Shown: positions 34,954-45,186 of the stretch, piece by piece
Layout: every line of letters begins with the position of its first letter
How positions within the stretch are numbered: the first letter of the stretch is position 1
Origin: Ulota crispa
Taxonomy: Eukaryota > Streptophyta > Bryopsida > Orthotrichales > Orthotrichaceae
Length of the DNA stretch: 64,000 bases
Assembly: GCA_963920765.1 (NCBI GenBank)
Contig: OY987243.1
Location: 4,836,001-4,900,000 of the forward strand
Reading direction: 5' to 3'
Program-made: the position numbers and the translations under genes
Notes under the pieces: generated by a model
Told to the model about the DNA's origin: nothing
Databases searched by the model: none
The model's input: the letters and a program-made list of their open reading frames with translations, nothing else

Positions 34954-37935
34954 ATGGCTTCGCAAGGTCTTAGATATTTCGTGGATTGGGAAGAACAATT
35001 TGTCTCGCACGATAGAGGGAGCCGTGTCGTGCACTACTATCTTAAGGATCGCCATGGACAGAATTCTCTGGCTGTTGTGGGAACAGAGAGAAGCCTTCGA
35101 CATATGGTGTATGTTGTCTGCGACGATTTCCTGCCTCTTGCAGGTTTGGACAAAACAGCGACGTCCGCATTCAAATGGAGAGCTCGTCGTGAAGTTTTAG
35201 AGTGGCTGCAGACGTTGTTGACGAAGACTCGCTCAGCTTCATCGGAACAGTATCTTAGCTCAGGTGTGTGCTGTCACTTATCTAGTTTAGATTGCCTGGA
35301 CAAATGTTTTCTAGTTTTAATTGAGTGCAATGCATTCTTGTACGATCCAGTTTTGTACGGCTATTTTCATATTGAGAGTGTATATGGCATCTCAACTCAG
35401 GGGAGGTGGTAGTGGACCTATTTAGCTTTTGTTTTATCGCCATGCATGTTGTTTCGACATACTATTGTTCATTCATTTAGGTACGGAAATGAATGCAGGG
35501 TCTCCAAGTACGGAGCCAGCAGCATCATCAGATGTCGATGCTGTCATGGAGGAGACCGATGAAGCTCTGGAAAGTGGCCAGGAAGAAAGAAGCCGTGGTT
35601 ATCTTGTACGTCAATTCTTTCTTGTCAAGTTACGACTATCTCGTGTTTCCTCCCGTCTATTCTTTTATTAATCTTACTGTTTGGCATTTGGTTTTAGGAG
35701 TTGGCGTTTGGGTTGTTGCAAAAACTGAAAGGCTGGTTTATAATTTTTAAGTCTCTTGGTGCCACACCGTTTGAATCGATATGTTGTTATTTGAGCATTT
35801 CAGGAACGTGATGTGAGACGGCATGTAAACGCTGAAAAGGGAGACTTTGTCTGGGGACCTAGCACATGGCGCAAGCGTCTACGGCATTTTCAGTCGTTTA
35901 CTCGCAACGGCATCACCATTTCGGTACACTCACGCTGTTTATCTGGATTGAGATAGAGTTTAATTCAATCTAGAATGGTACCTGTCATCGGATTATGGTG
36001 ATAGCTGCGAAAGTCTTCAGCTAACTGATGATATGTTTGCAGGTGCACGATTTTGTTTATGTGTTGACCGAAGAGGAGCGCCATATTGCTTACGTGGAAG
36101 ACATGTACGAAGACAGGAAATTGAAGAAGAAGTTACGAGTGCGATGGTTTCACAAAACAAACGAGTTAGCTCGCAAGATTCCTCCTCCGGCCCCACATTC
36201 ACGAGAAGTGTTCTACACATCTTTTCCTCAAGTTTTGAGCGTTGAATGCGTGGATGGTGTAGCAACCGTGTTAACTCCAGAGCACTTTGAGCTCTGCTCA
36301 AAAATGCTGCACACAGACGCTGCAGCGCACATGCACGTGTGTTTCCGCCAGTTCGATAGCAATGAAGGCATCAAACCTTTCAATATTCAGGAAGTGAAAG
36401 GGTACTGGCAACAACAAATATTGTCACATATGGGAGTGAAAGCTCCTTCCGGGTTTACATGGTCTCTTCCACACGCTGAACCTGGAAGTGAAGATCTTGA
36501 AATGGATGAGGAGGAAGAGGCTGAACCGGGGAATGTGATAAGGCGTGGACCACGGACTGCCAGATCTACTCGACGGAGAGTAGGGTTCAGTTCACGAATG
36601 CGGGGAGGTGATTCCGGGAACGTTTCTACGTGGGTAACATCCCCAGTAGAGAGGGCATGCTCCACTAGCGACGGAGCTGTTGCAGCGGGCGATACAGGCC
36701 ATGCGACTTCAAATGGTGATGTGAGACCCCCTTCAGCAGGGAGAGTTGAGAAGATGGACGAGGGGGTGAACTCCTTAGAACATCGTCTTGAGCATCGTCT
36801 TGATTTCAAGGCTGGCGATGAAATCGAAATATTATCCCAAGACAGTGGCTTACGAGGTTGCTGGTTCAAAGCGACAATCACAAGAAGAGTGTCAAAACGA
36901 TTGAAAGTGCGATATGACAAGCTACAAAACGAAGATGGTGAAGGGAATCTTGAGGTTTACCTTCGTACCTCTATATTCTTCATTTTTTTGAAAGCTGACT
37001 GTAACCTTTATGGCAATTACACACGTCTATGAAAGTCAAGAGTCAAAAGCCTGATCTTTCCTCCGAAGATTAGGATACTGCTTTCTTACGGCTTTGCATT
37101 AGTAACCTCAATCCTTGTATCATTTCATGTTTAAGGTTGCCTGCGATAGTCATAAAATTCAGATTAATCCGAATTTCACTTTTTGTTCGGACAGGATGAA
37201 ATCGATTTTTGATATTTCCAGGGGTAAAGCAATTGCATCTTGGATATTTTTCCTTCAGTCAGCATTTAATCATTTCATTCCCGCTTTTGCAGGAATGGGT
37301 TTCAGCTTGGCGATTGGCAGGACCTGACAAATCAGGAACGCGAGTGCCAGGCAGAACCACTGTTCGGCCTTTTGCTACCTTCAACGTTTTTCTTGGCGAC
37401 TGTAATATTGGGCAACCTGTAGATGCGTGGTGGAATGATGGCTGGTGGGAAGGGATTATCATCAACAAAGAACCGTCTGGGGATATTCAAGTATACTTTC
37501 CAGGTACTTATTTCTAGATAAATCCTAGTGGCAAAGTACCTTCGATCTTATGTCCCTTATTGTGGTCCTTGTAGACTCTATGTGATGCACCAGTTGACTC
37601 GTTTTAGTCTGTTGATATCTCTTCCTCTCCCCCTCTCTTGTGGGATTGTGGCCGGGATAGCGCCTCTTTTCTAATTCCTAAGTGAGTTAAATTTAGGGAT
37701 ACTCTGTCTGGCTGCAGGTGAAGGAGATACATCCTCCTTTAAAACAGAAGACCTACGCACATCAAGAGATTGGGTGAACGACTCATGGATCGACCTTCTG
37801 TGCAACCCTGACGCAGTCAAAGCAGCAGCCGCGCATCTGAAACCGGAGACACCACGGATTGTAAGCGAAGTTCGGACATCCACTGTGAAGCAACAACAAC
37901 CTCGTGCTCTTCCAGTTCCACTAAAAGTGTTATAA
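34954..37935 (+). CDS. BAH and Agenet/Tudor-domain chromatin protein, 6 coding exons, 631 aa
   Basis: Coding exons 34954-35263, 35481-35605, 35804-35923, 36043-36954, 37293-37503, 37718-37935; all junctions GT..AG and in frame. Architecture matches plant BAH-plus-Agenet proteins (e.g. the Arabidopsis At1g68580/At5g55600 type, from memory). Residues 1-103 are a conserved N-terminal module (FVDWEEQFVSHDRGSRVVHY, AVVGTERSLRHMVYVV, KWRARREVLEWL). An acidic linker follows, then a BAH domain at about 152-290 (KGDFVWGPSTWRK, VHDFVYVLTEEE, HIAYVEDMYED, RVRWFHKTNE, REVFYTSFPQVLSVECVDG). A disordered acidic/basic stretch (DLEMDEEEEAEP, then Arg-rich) covers about 335-435. Two Tudor-like Agenet modules follow: about 440-505 (FKAGDEIEILSQDSGLRGCW, LKVRYDKL) and 515-585 (PVDAWWNDGWWEGIIINK, DLRTSRDWVNDSWI). 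BAH and Agenet domains read histone tails, so a nuclear chromatin-reader role is likely; the mark bound is not predictable here. ATG chosen because the conserved module starts right after it. Confidence 0.93.
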
Positions 37936-38397
37936 CGAAACTAGTTGTAGACTGGTGGTATCGTACTGTGAACAAGGGAAGTGGTCATGACTTTGTTGTA
38001 GAGGTAATGAAAAAGGTCGTGAGCATCAGGATTTTTATTTCCATATGCCATGACGATAGGTACTCTTTTTGCACGGGTTTATTCAATTGTGCAGTCATGG
38101 ACTTGGCCTCTGGGTGGAACTTCTACTCGAGCTTTTTAACTGTATAATCGAGCCTTTGTACTGTCCAACTCAACTCAGCCTTGCAACCCGCATTTTTTTC
38201 TTTTCTTTTCTTTGCCTTTTTTTTCTTTTCTTTTCTTTGCCTTTTTTTTCTTTTCTGGGAGATAACGGCGACAAGCGATGAGTGATCAAATGGCTTTTCT
38301 TCGAGCTCCATGTATTGCACTATTCACTGAGTGAAGGCTTCCGGGCGATGGCTGACAGAATTGAGGTGAATTTGCACTTATACTGGGACGTAAGCCA
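37936..38397 (+). other. Probable 3' UTR of the BAH-Agenet gene with a pyrimidine repeat
   Basis: Follows the stop codon. It contains a CT-rich block repeated twice in tandem (about 38195-38258; unit of roughly 31 bp around 'cttttcttttctttgccttt'). It ends where the nested transposon cluster begins. Confidence 0.5.
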
Positions 38398-38466
38398 CTA
38401 CACTAATAATGGTATTTAGTGTTATGGTACCAATAGTGTTACGGTACCAATAGTGTTACCTGCACT

Positions 38467-39601
38467 TCAACCCTTTAAGGACCACGCGACCATTATGGTC
38501 GCTGGGAGTGGTTTTTGGCATGTAGGTTGAAATCATTCAATAATTTGAAATTTGGTCTTCAAGTACACATGTGATCACAAGAATTTTGCATCCATCTAAA
38601 AAAATAACAATGCAATCGGGTATGTGAGTTGATAAATAATGATGTTTATATGGCATGGCTTCAAAATATGTATCCATTTTTTGTCAAAGATGGATCAAAG
38701 CAACAACACAATGCATCAAGTATGCAAGAGGAATGTCAAATTTCAATTGCACAATTCTAAAAAAATTCAAATTGCTTAAGAAATACGCTTGTATTGTTTT
38801 CATATATGGTAGTAGTATAATTGTAGTATTTGAAAATCTACTAAAATGTTGTCATTTTGGCTTTAAAATTTGTCATCTTACATTTAAGGCCAATTCTTGA
38901 TTGTTTTCACCAATTGGATTTTCCAAAATAATTACCAAATTTCTTGTACAACCATTTTAGGGTAGCAAAAAAAGTGGGTTTTTTTACCCTTTTTGTCCAC
39001 TTAGCTACACCTTGTAATTGCTATATTTGTCTATTTTGTGTGAAACTAGTCTTGTTGGAAAGGTGGGAAACCTTGCTTTCTAGAAATGTAAGGCTTTTTT
39101 CAATCAAAGCCTACATGAAGCGTTAACATTCAAAACCACACAAACATGAAACACTAGAGATTTTCCGCATACAACTCACTCAATCATCATAATGTTTCAC
39201 CTCCAACGGTAGATCTAGCTAAAATTTTGGCGCTTCAAAGTGAACAAGGTGTATTTTCCATTTGTACGGTTGGAATGGGTCCATATTTGAGTTAATTGCA
39301 CATCTAAGCATACAGCCCCTGTTTTTAGTGGATTTTGTGAAAATGGGTGTGGTCCTTAACCCCTGAGCGCCCAATTGACATTATATTGTCAATGGGCCCA
39401 CAAACTTTATCTCACTTTTTCTCTCAATTTGTACGGTGAAAATAGTCATGGTTGGTCCCCATCAGCAAAGAAGGTAATCCTTTTTCAAATACTGCAATCA
39501 TTTTTTCTGGATGTAATTTTCCAAGCTGTGGTGGCCATTAAACCCCTCATTTTCTCCTAAATCCTAAAATAACTATGGGCGCTTAGGGGTTAAAGGGTTA
39601 A
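38467..39601. mobile_element. TTAA-type MITE inserted in copy A (middle layer of nest)
   Basis: Left end (T)TCAA-CCCTTTAAGGACCAC; right end GTGTGGTCC-TTAA-[238-bp element]-AGGG-TTAA. Once the inner insert is removed, the right end reads GTGGTCCTTAAAGGG-TTAA, a perfect inverted match to the left end. The element is then about 901 bp, the same size class as the elements at 11585, 55338 and 58950. The left TTAA has mutated to TCAA. The uninterrupted site is seen in copy B as 'gcaatTTAActtcactc'. Confidence 0.92.
39356..39593. mobile_element. 238-bp TTAA-type MITE (innermost layer of nest)
   Basis: TTAA-CCCCTGAGCGCCCA at the left and TGGGCGCTTAGGGG-TTAA at the right: a 14-bp inverted repeat with one mismatch. 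It sits exactly in the TTAA tetranucleotide that is part of the right terminal repeat of the surrounding element. A similar-sized relative lies at 43215-43470. Confidence 0.94.
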
Positions 39602-39689
39602 CTTCACTCATTCTAAATTTCAACTAGTTTGCATTTAGAGTTGCCTTCTTTTTGTGCACACCACTCTTTGTTGCCTCCTTTGATCTATA

Positions 39690-39902
39690 GGAACTTTGGG
39701 AACGTCATATGGAACTTTGGGAACATCATGGGGAACTTTGGAACTTCATTGGGAATTGTGGGAACATCATGTGACAACTTTGGGAACTTTGGGAACTTTG
39801 GGAACTTTGGGAACTTTGGGAACATCAATTGGGAACCTTGGGAACTTTGGGAATGTCATATGGGAACTTTGGGAACTTCTTTCAGAACTTTGGGAACATC
39901 AG
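39690..39902 (+). repeat. GGAACTTTG 9-bp tandem repeat inside copy A
   Basis: Many copies of GGGAACTTT interspersed with 'gggaacatcat' and 'gaatgtcatat' variants. Copy B carries a shorter version at 51097-51219, so the array length varies between copies. The long open frames across it (repeating WELWELWEH or GTLGTLG peptides) are products of the 9-bp period. Confidence 0.92.
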
Positions 39903-40744
39903 ATTATAACATTAAATGAAAATTTAACCTTTTTTTAACAAAAAAAGTTGTGGCATTTTTTAAAGAAATTATAACAATTTTTTTTTTTTGTTTGTTTGTT
40001 TTATTTCAGACTTTTGGGGTTTTTTGGGTTTTTTGGATATTTTTATATTTTTTCATCATTGAATGGTGACAATGATTTTAATGTAATGGACAAACTCAAT
40101 CCGGCCCAAGTTTGTAGTTTGCGCCAAATAGTTGTTTAAGTATTAAGTCACAAATTTAATTTATACTTTGTTTTTGTAATAAAAATGAACCAATTTCTAA
40201 CACAAAATGTAAACTTGTAAAAAATATTTACTCCCAAAAATTGCAATAGTTGACAAATGATGTTAGGTTGACATTTAGTGTTGGTAACATTAAGGGACTT
40301 GTTGACATTTAGTGCTGGGGTTTGTAATTTGTGTTGCCAATACTAAATACCATTATTGGTGTAGCCGTTTAGTGACATCTAAAATTAAACCTAACAGTAA
40401 GCACTTTTGCACCCAAACAAGACACACATGCATCCAAATCAGACACGCAAGTTGACATAAGAAAACAAAAATTGTGTAGGTGGCTATTTATGATTGCAAT
40501 TGAGTGTGACATGATCTTTTTGTTGTCATGACATGGTCTTCTTGTCACATTTTTGGGAATCTAGTGTCTACAACAAGTCTAGGGAGTTGCCTTCAACAAT
40601 TCATATTTTATTTATATGATCTCAAAAAATTCCAAAGACAATTTTCCTTGAATGTGTACCCATTTCCTAACAAGCTCATACCATTAGATTCTCAAAACAC
40701 CCTCCCAATTACCATATCTAAAGTGTCACTTTTGAGTGTATAGT

Positions 40745-42543
40745 CGGGTACCAAGTTCTTACAAATTGCTAGTTTGAGCCTGTGAGCTTTTTGGTTTAGG
40801 CATGGAGTACAATGGGTCCATTTTAGTAGGAAAAAATATCATTGCATCCTTATGCAATGTAAACCAAGTATACCAAATTTTAGGTCCTAAAAACCAAAAC
40901 TCCATTTTTGGTGAATTGTTTTGTAAGAAATTCATGGTTTTACATGATGATTTATTGAAAAATATTGGTGATGGATTTTTGAGATTTGATTCCATGGGTA
41001 TGTAGGAAGCATCCATATGCACATCTCCCATGCTAAAAAAGACCCCCTTAAGTAACAAAAATTTTAGCAGCAAAAGATTCAATGAAACTTGTGATAGGCC
41101 CAAATTTTGTAAAATATATATTTTTGTTTTTTAACTAGCTTTTCATCAAGTAAACAAAACATGATATTTAGAGATACAAAATTAGTTACTATATTTGAGT
41201 CAAACAACAAAATTTGATTTTCATAGAAAAACATGTATTTTACAAAATTTGGGCCTATTACAAGTTTCATTGAATCTTTTGCTGCTAAAATTTTTGTTAC
41301 TTAAGGGGGTCTTTTTTAGCATGGGAGATGTGCATATGGATGCTTCCTACATCCCCATGGAATCAAATCTCAAAAATTCATCACCAATGTTTTTCAATAA
41401 ATCATCATGTAAAACCATGAATTTCTTACAAAACAATTCACCAAAAATGGAGTTTTGATTTTTAGGACCCAAAATTTGGTATACTTGGTTTACATTGCAT
41501 AAGGATGCAATGATATTTTTTCCTACCAAAATGGACCCATTGTACTCCATGCCTAAACCAAAAAGCTCACATGCCACGGGGAGATCACTCCCTTGTAATT
41601 TATGGTATACACGTGAGTTAAGAGGGTATTTGATGGAGGGCTATTTACCTTAATTGTTGTATTTTAAATGACTGTATTATTATATAAAAAGCTACAAGAG
41701 GCATATTTCTTGTACCCTATTTTTTTTGTAAATTCCTAAATTTTATTTTAAAGTGGGGCTACTTTATTTATAAAATTTATTTGTTTGGTTTGATCATGTC
41801 TTCACTATTCTTTGTAGAAAAATATTTCTTTTACAAACAAGTATATGATGTATATCATAAAACCCAATAACAAGCATATAAATTGAAGGGTCATTATAAT
41901 CTTTCAATTCATAAGTGATGTTGTTGTGTTTATTTTTCCTATGTGATTTTTAACATATCTAATTTGAATTTGTATGGTTATAATTTTAAAAAATTGATAC
42001 AGCTTACCAAAATATTGGCTTTTTGTTCAAATTAGAGCAAATTCTTAGAACCTTAAAAAAGGCCTTGCCAAGTGACTAGGCCCTCCCATTGTACCAAGCC
42101 CTAATAAGTGGCTTCCTCATGGGGATTTGGTCATCATTTTGTGGCATTATTTCAAATGGAATATCCTAGTCATGAGCACTAACATACAACAAAGAGATCC
42201 ACAACCCTAGATTAATAATTGTAGTGAATATAGATCTTAGTCATCTACCCTCCATTGTTAACTTTCTCCATTGTACTATAAAAATTTTGTGTATCTCTTA
42301 TTTGTTAAGGCTAATTTATTAATAAAAATTTCTACTACCAATTGTTTTTGCATACCCTATATTATATGTATTACAATATACAATATTTCATGGACCCTAT
42401 AGTAGCCCTAAATAATATATAATTTTTTGGTTCTTTAAATTAAATGAACCCTATCTTTTAACTCACGTAGTTCCTAAAGAGTTGACTAGTGATCTCCCCA
42501 AGTCACTGGCTCAAACTAGAAGTTCGTAAGAACTCGGTACCCG
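40745..42543. mobile_element. ~1.8-kb TIR element containing a 341-bp near-perfect hairpin
   Basis: Outer ends CGGGTACCAAGTTCTTAC and GTAAGAACTCGGTACCCG are inverted; the repeat extends about 36 bp to 'agtttgagcc'. Inside, 40781-41121 and 41231-41571 are inverted copies of one another with only a few mismatches by eye, separated by about 109 bp. A second inverted pair ('ggggagatcact' near 41579 and its complement near 42490) nests in the right part. The hairpin arm is homologous to the insert at 52181-52717. The minus- and plus-strand frames in the arms are mirror images and are not taken as genes. Confidence 0.85.
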
Positions 42544-42565
42544 GCTACACATACCTTAGTATGGA

Positions 42566-43218
42566 TTAACCTCTAAATGCCCAAGGCACCCAATTTGGGT
42601 GTTTGCAAAACTTTGAAGACAAATAAGACCTTATCAAATCACTATTTTTGGTATTTTCTTTTCGAGACAAGTTTGTTTTGAAGTCTATTTTCAACATCAA
42701 AAATCCGATTTAAAAAATGAATATTGATGCTCTTTCTACTCAAGATTTTGTACAAGGGTGTCCACTGCAATCTTGAGTTTTCTAGTGTTGGAAGATCTTG
42801 AAAACGAGCTTCAAATACACTAGAGATCGAAGAAAAATCCGCATTAGAAATTCATTTAAGAAAAATATCGGAGTAGATTTTGAAAGTTGTAAATTGACTA
42901 AAGTTAAACTTGTAATGACCTTAAACCTCATGTTTTTTTGATGACCAACTTTTTATATTTGACATGTGAAATGAGGATTAGAAAATTTCAAGTCACTTTT
43001 GCAATTTTAACACCCTTATGTTCAAACATTATAGTCTTTCAAACTATAAGTGATATTGTTGTGTTTTCTTTTTCCATGTAATCTCTAACATGTCAAGTTT
43101 AAATTTGTACTATTCCAATTTAAAAAAACTTGATGAGATTTATGAAAAGGTTGGTTGATCGTTCACTTTCCTGAAAATGCCAAGAAGTTTAGAAAGGCCT
43201 CGGGCATTTAGGGGTTAA
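42566..43218. mobile_element. TTAA-bounded piggyBac-type MITE, 653 bp
   Basis: TTAA-CCTCTAAATGCCCAAGGC at the left and GCCTCGGGCATTTAGGGG-TTAA at the right: an 18-bp inverted repeat with two mismatches. Its right TTAA is the left TTAA of the next element. Confidence 0.93.
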
Positions 43219-43470
43219 CCCCTGAGTGCCCAGCACAAGTTCACTAAAATCCAAACCCTTTGGAACTCATTCCAATCAAACTATCCCCTAAAAGAGATCC
43301 ACAAAAATTAACAGTACCAATTGGTAGTGAACATAAACCCAGAGCTCCAAGAAAACCGACACGTCCTTTCACCGTACCATTGAAAAAATTATAACGAACA
43401 AACGAAGAAATTTTTCAAACCCGAGAGGCCGTGTTCTGGGCTTCTGGCCCCTTGGGTGCTCAGGGGTTAA
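43215..43470. mobile_element. TTAA-bounded piggyBac-type MITE, 256 bp, abutting the previous one
   Basis: TTAA-CCCCTGAGTGCCCA at the left and TTGGGTGCTCAGGGG-TTAA at the right. It shares one TTAA with the 653-bp element, so one inserted exactly into the duplicated target site of the other. Size and ends resemble the 238-bp element at 39356, with which it shares 'ttcaccgtac' in inverted orientation. Confidence 0.92.
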
Positions 43471-43649
43471 CGAGAGAAGTATGATACTACGGTTGGATAC
43501 TGTGGTGGGGTATTCTTGGCTAGAGGACAGAATAGATACTACAGTGTACAGTTGGGACCTTGGCCTTGTCACCCTAGTGTGGGTAATGAGCCATTGGCCG
43601 GGTTTGACTGCACAACTCTTGCTAAATGGTACACTGAATATTGCGTTTA

Positions 43650-43994
43650 GAGCATCTCCACCAGACCTCTAGGATTTTATCCCTTGTAAATCTTGTGCTT
43701 CTTGTTTTCCGTGTTGAAATATAATTTCCTTCACCTGTCTAACCAGGTAGAACAATATTCAGTCATTAACAAGTCTCTTTGTTTGAAATATTAGATAGAT
43801 TCTCCATCATTGCTTACTCAACCTATTTGTTAATTAAAAAAAAGTAGTGTTTGAAGGAGTTGTTGTGTATTGGGAAAATACAAATTTTGTAGTGTAAAGG
43901 ACAATATTTTGGTGGGTCCAAGCATTAATTGCTTTTTTTTTTCATTCAAAAAATGTCCCTAGCACTATATTTTGCAAGACAGATGGAGATGCTC
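43650..43994. mobile_element. Tourist/PIF-Harbinger-like MITE, 345 bp, TTA duplication
   Basis: TTA-GAGCATCTCCA at the left and TGGAGATGCTC-TTA at the right. The 3-bp TTA duplication and these ends fit PIF/Harbinger non-autonomous elements. Non-coding. Confidence 0.85.
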
Positions 43995-44079
43995 TTAGGT
44001 AGCCCCACACTCATTTCTTGATATTTTACATTGTATTAATATTTATTGCTACTATAGTCATATTCATCAATAGTTATTG

Positions 44080-44275
44080 CAATAAACAAAATTTAAAGAT
44101 CCTGGCAACAACAATGATGCTACAAAAAAACAAATTAGATGCGTTCACGTGATAAATCATGTGAAATTCTAGAATCTAGAGAGTTGCATGTGCCTCCAAG
44201 TGGCCAAACAATGAGTCATGACTCATGAGGTGACTTTCCAAGGTAAGGCAACCTAAATGCAATATTCAATGTTAC
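44080..44275. repeat. Dispersed 'GCAACCTAAATGCAATA' repeat, second copy
   Basis: Matches 31120-31650 in the same orientation ('caacaatgatgctac', 'gttgcatgtgcctccaa', 'aaggtaaggcaacctaaatg'). Boundaries are approximate. Confidence 0.65.
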
Positions 44276-44617
44276 ATACTCCCTAGGTCTTGCTAGGAAG
44301 GGTCCAAGGGGTTAGGGGATTTCCATTACACTCTTGGAGGTTTAGGAGCTGCAGAGTTGAGGTTAGATGACTTGCCGTTTTGTGGGACCATGGTGGCAAC
44401 ATCAAGGTAAAAGTAATAATTTGTCCCCTATTATGGCGTTTTCCATTGAGATCCTCCTCCAGTGTTCTAAGCAAAAGTAGGGTCTTTGAATCTAAATACA
44501 AATTCCAAGTCCCAAAGTTCAATCTCCTAATGATAAATATCCATGCTCTTACTGACACATCTTTTGGCAAGTGAGAAAGCTAAACTTTCCTATCTTGGCC
44601 CCACAAAATGGCATACC

Positions 44618-44780
44618 ATCTAAGGGCATCCTTCCATGCAAGGGGGTGGCTGGTGAAGGCAAATATAGCCGACCAATAATTGGTTGGATTGAGTTCCAGA
44701 AAACTAGAATCCAATCTGATCCATTCTTTGTTGGCTATATTTGCCTTCACTGATCACCCCTTGCATGAAAGGATGCTCTT
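44618..44780. repeat. ~160-bp hairpin repeat with ~54-bp arms
   Basis: Left arm 'ctaagggcatccttccatgc' to 'aggcaaatatagcc'; right arm 'ggctatatttgcctt' to 'gcatgaaaggatgctcttag'. Ends of the GGGCATCC type resemble Tourist-like MITEs, but the flanking trinucleotides (TAA and TTA) do not match as a direct repeat. Confidence 0.75.
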
Positions 44781-44944
44781 AGGAAGGATGCCCTAAGAGC
44801 AGGGGTCCAAGCTCCCTTATGATTTTGGGACCAACCTTTGTCCCCTATTTTCAGGCTTTGCATAGGCTAAAGGGCATGGACCCCTTTTGTAGATGGAGGC
44901 CCATGCGCATTTTATCAAAATTTTGTATAAAAGGACTACGGAGG

Positions 44945-45186
44945 TTAACCCTTGAAAGACCAAATAGCCCTTTGTGACCAATACAATACGGAGTATTTTT
45001 CTTGTATTTGGAGTGCATCTACACCTTTATTACATTTGAGATTGACAAAGAAGTTAGAATATAGATCAATGTTATTCTAGTGAGGTAGTCAAGATCCCAA
45101 ATTGAAGCTTTTTGTTGGTAGCAAATGCTAGTTATACAGCAACATACATACTATGTATTATAGTAGCTCGGTCCTTTAAGGGTTAA
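44945..45186. mobile_element. TTAA-bounded piggyBac-type MITE, 242 bp
   Basis: TTAA-CCCTTGAAAGACC at the left and CGGTCCTTTAAGGG-TTAA at the right. The inverted repeat is imperfect but clearly of the CCCTTAAAGGACC type. Confidence 0.88.

Larger units (their letters stand above)
38398..40364. mobile_element. TIR element 'CTACACTAATAATGG', copy A, interrupted by nested TTAA elements
   Basis: Ends CTACACTAATAATGGTATTT and AAATACCATTATTGGTGTAG are ~26-bp inverted repeats. Copy B at 50953-51683 is the same element without the insertion. Removing the insertion leaves about 836 bp; the size difference from copy B (731 bp) is explained by more GGAACTTTG repeats and an extra 17-bp subterminal unit. 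Both copies keep a short identical open stretch (NGDNDFNVMDKLNPAQVC). Subterminal repeats of 'tttagtgtt' occur near both ends. No target duplication longer than TA is visible, so the superfamily is unassigned. Confidence 0.88.

Noticed and set aside
38396..38412. CACTA start (CACTACACTAATAATGG) suggesting an En/Spm element
   Set aside because: Copy B begins CTACAC after different flanking bases, so the preceding 'CA' is flank, not element. No 3-bp duplication was found.
39629..39938. Open frames with WELWELWEH and GTLGTLG repeats
   Set aside because: A 9-bp tandem repeat keeps any stop-free frame open. It lies inside a non-coding transposon copy, and two frames are open at once.
40759..41577. 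Matching frames on both arms (MGDVHMDASYIPMESN)
   Set aside because: They are mirror images caused by the inverted repeat. A related element at 52.2-52.7 kb lacks the frame, and no protein family is recognised.
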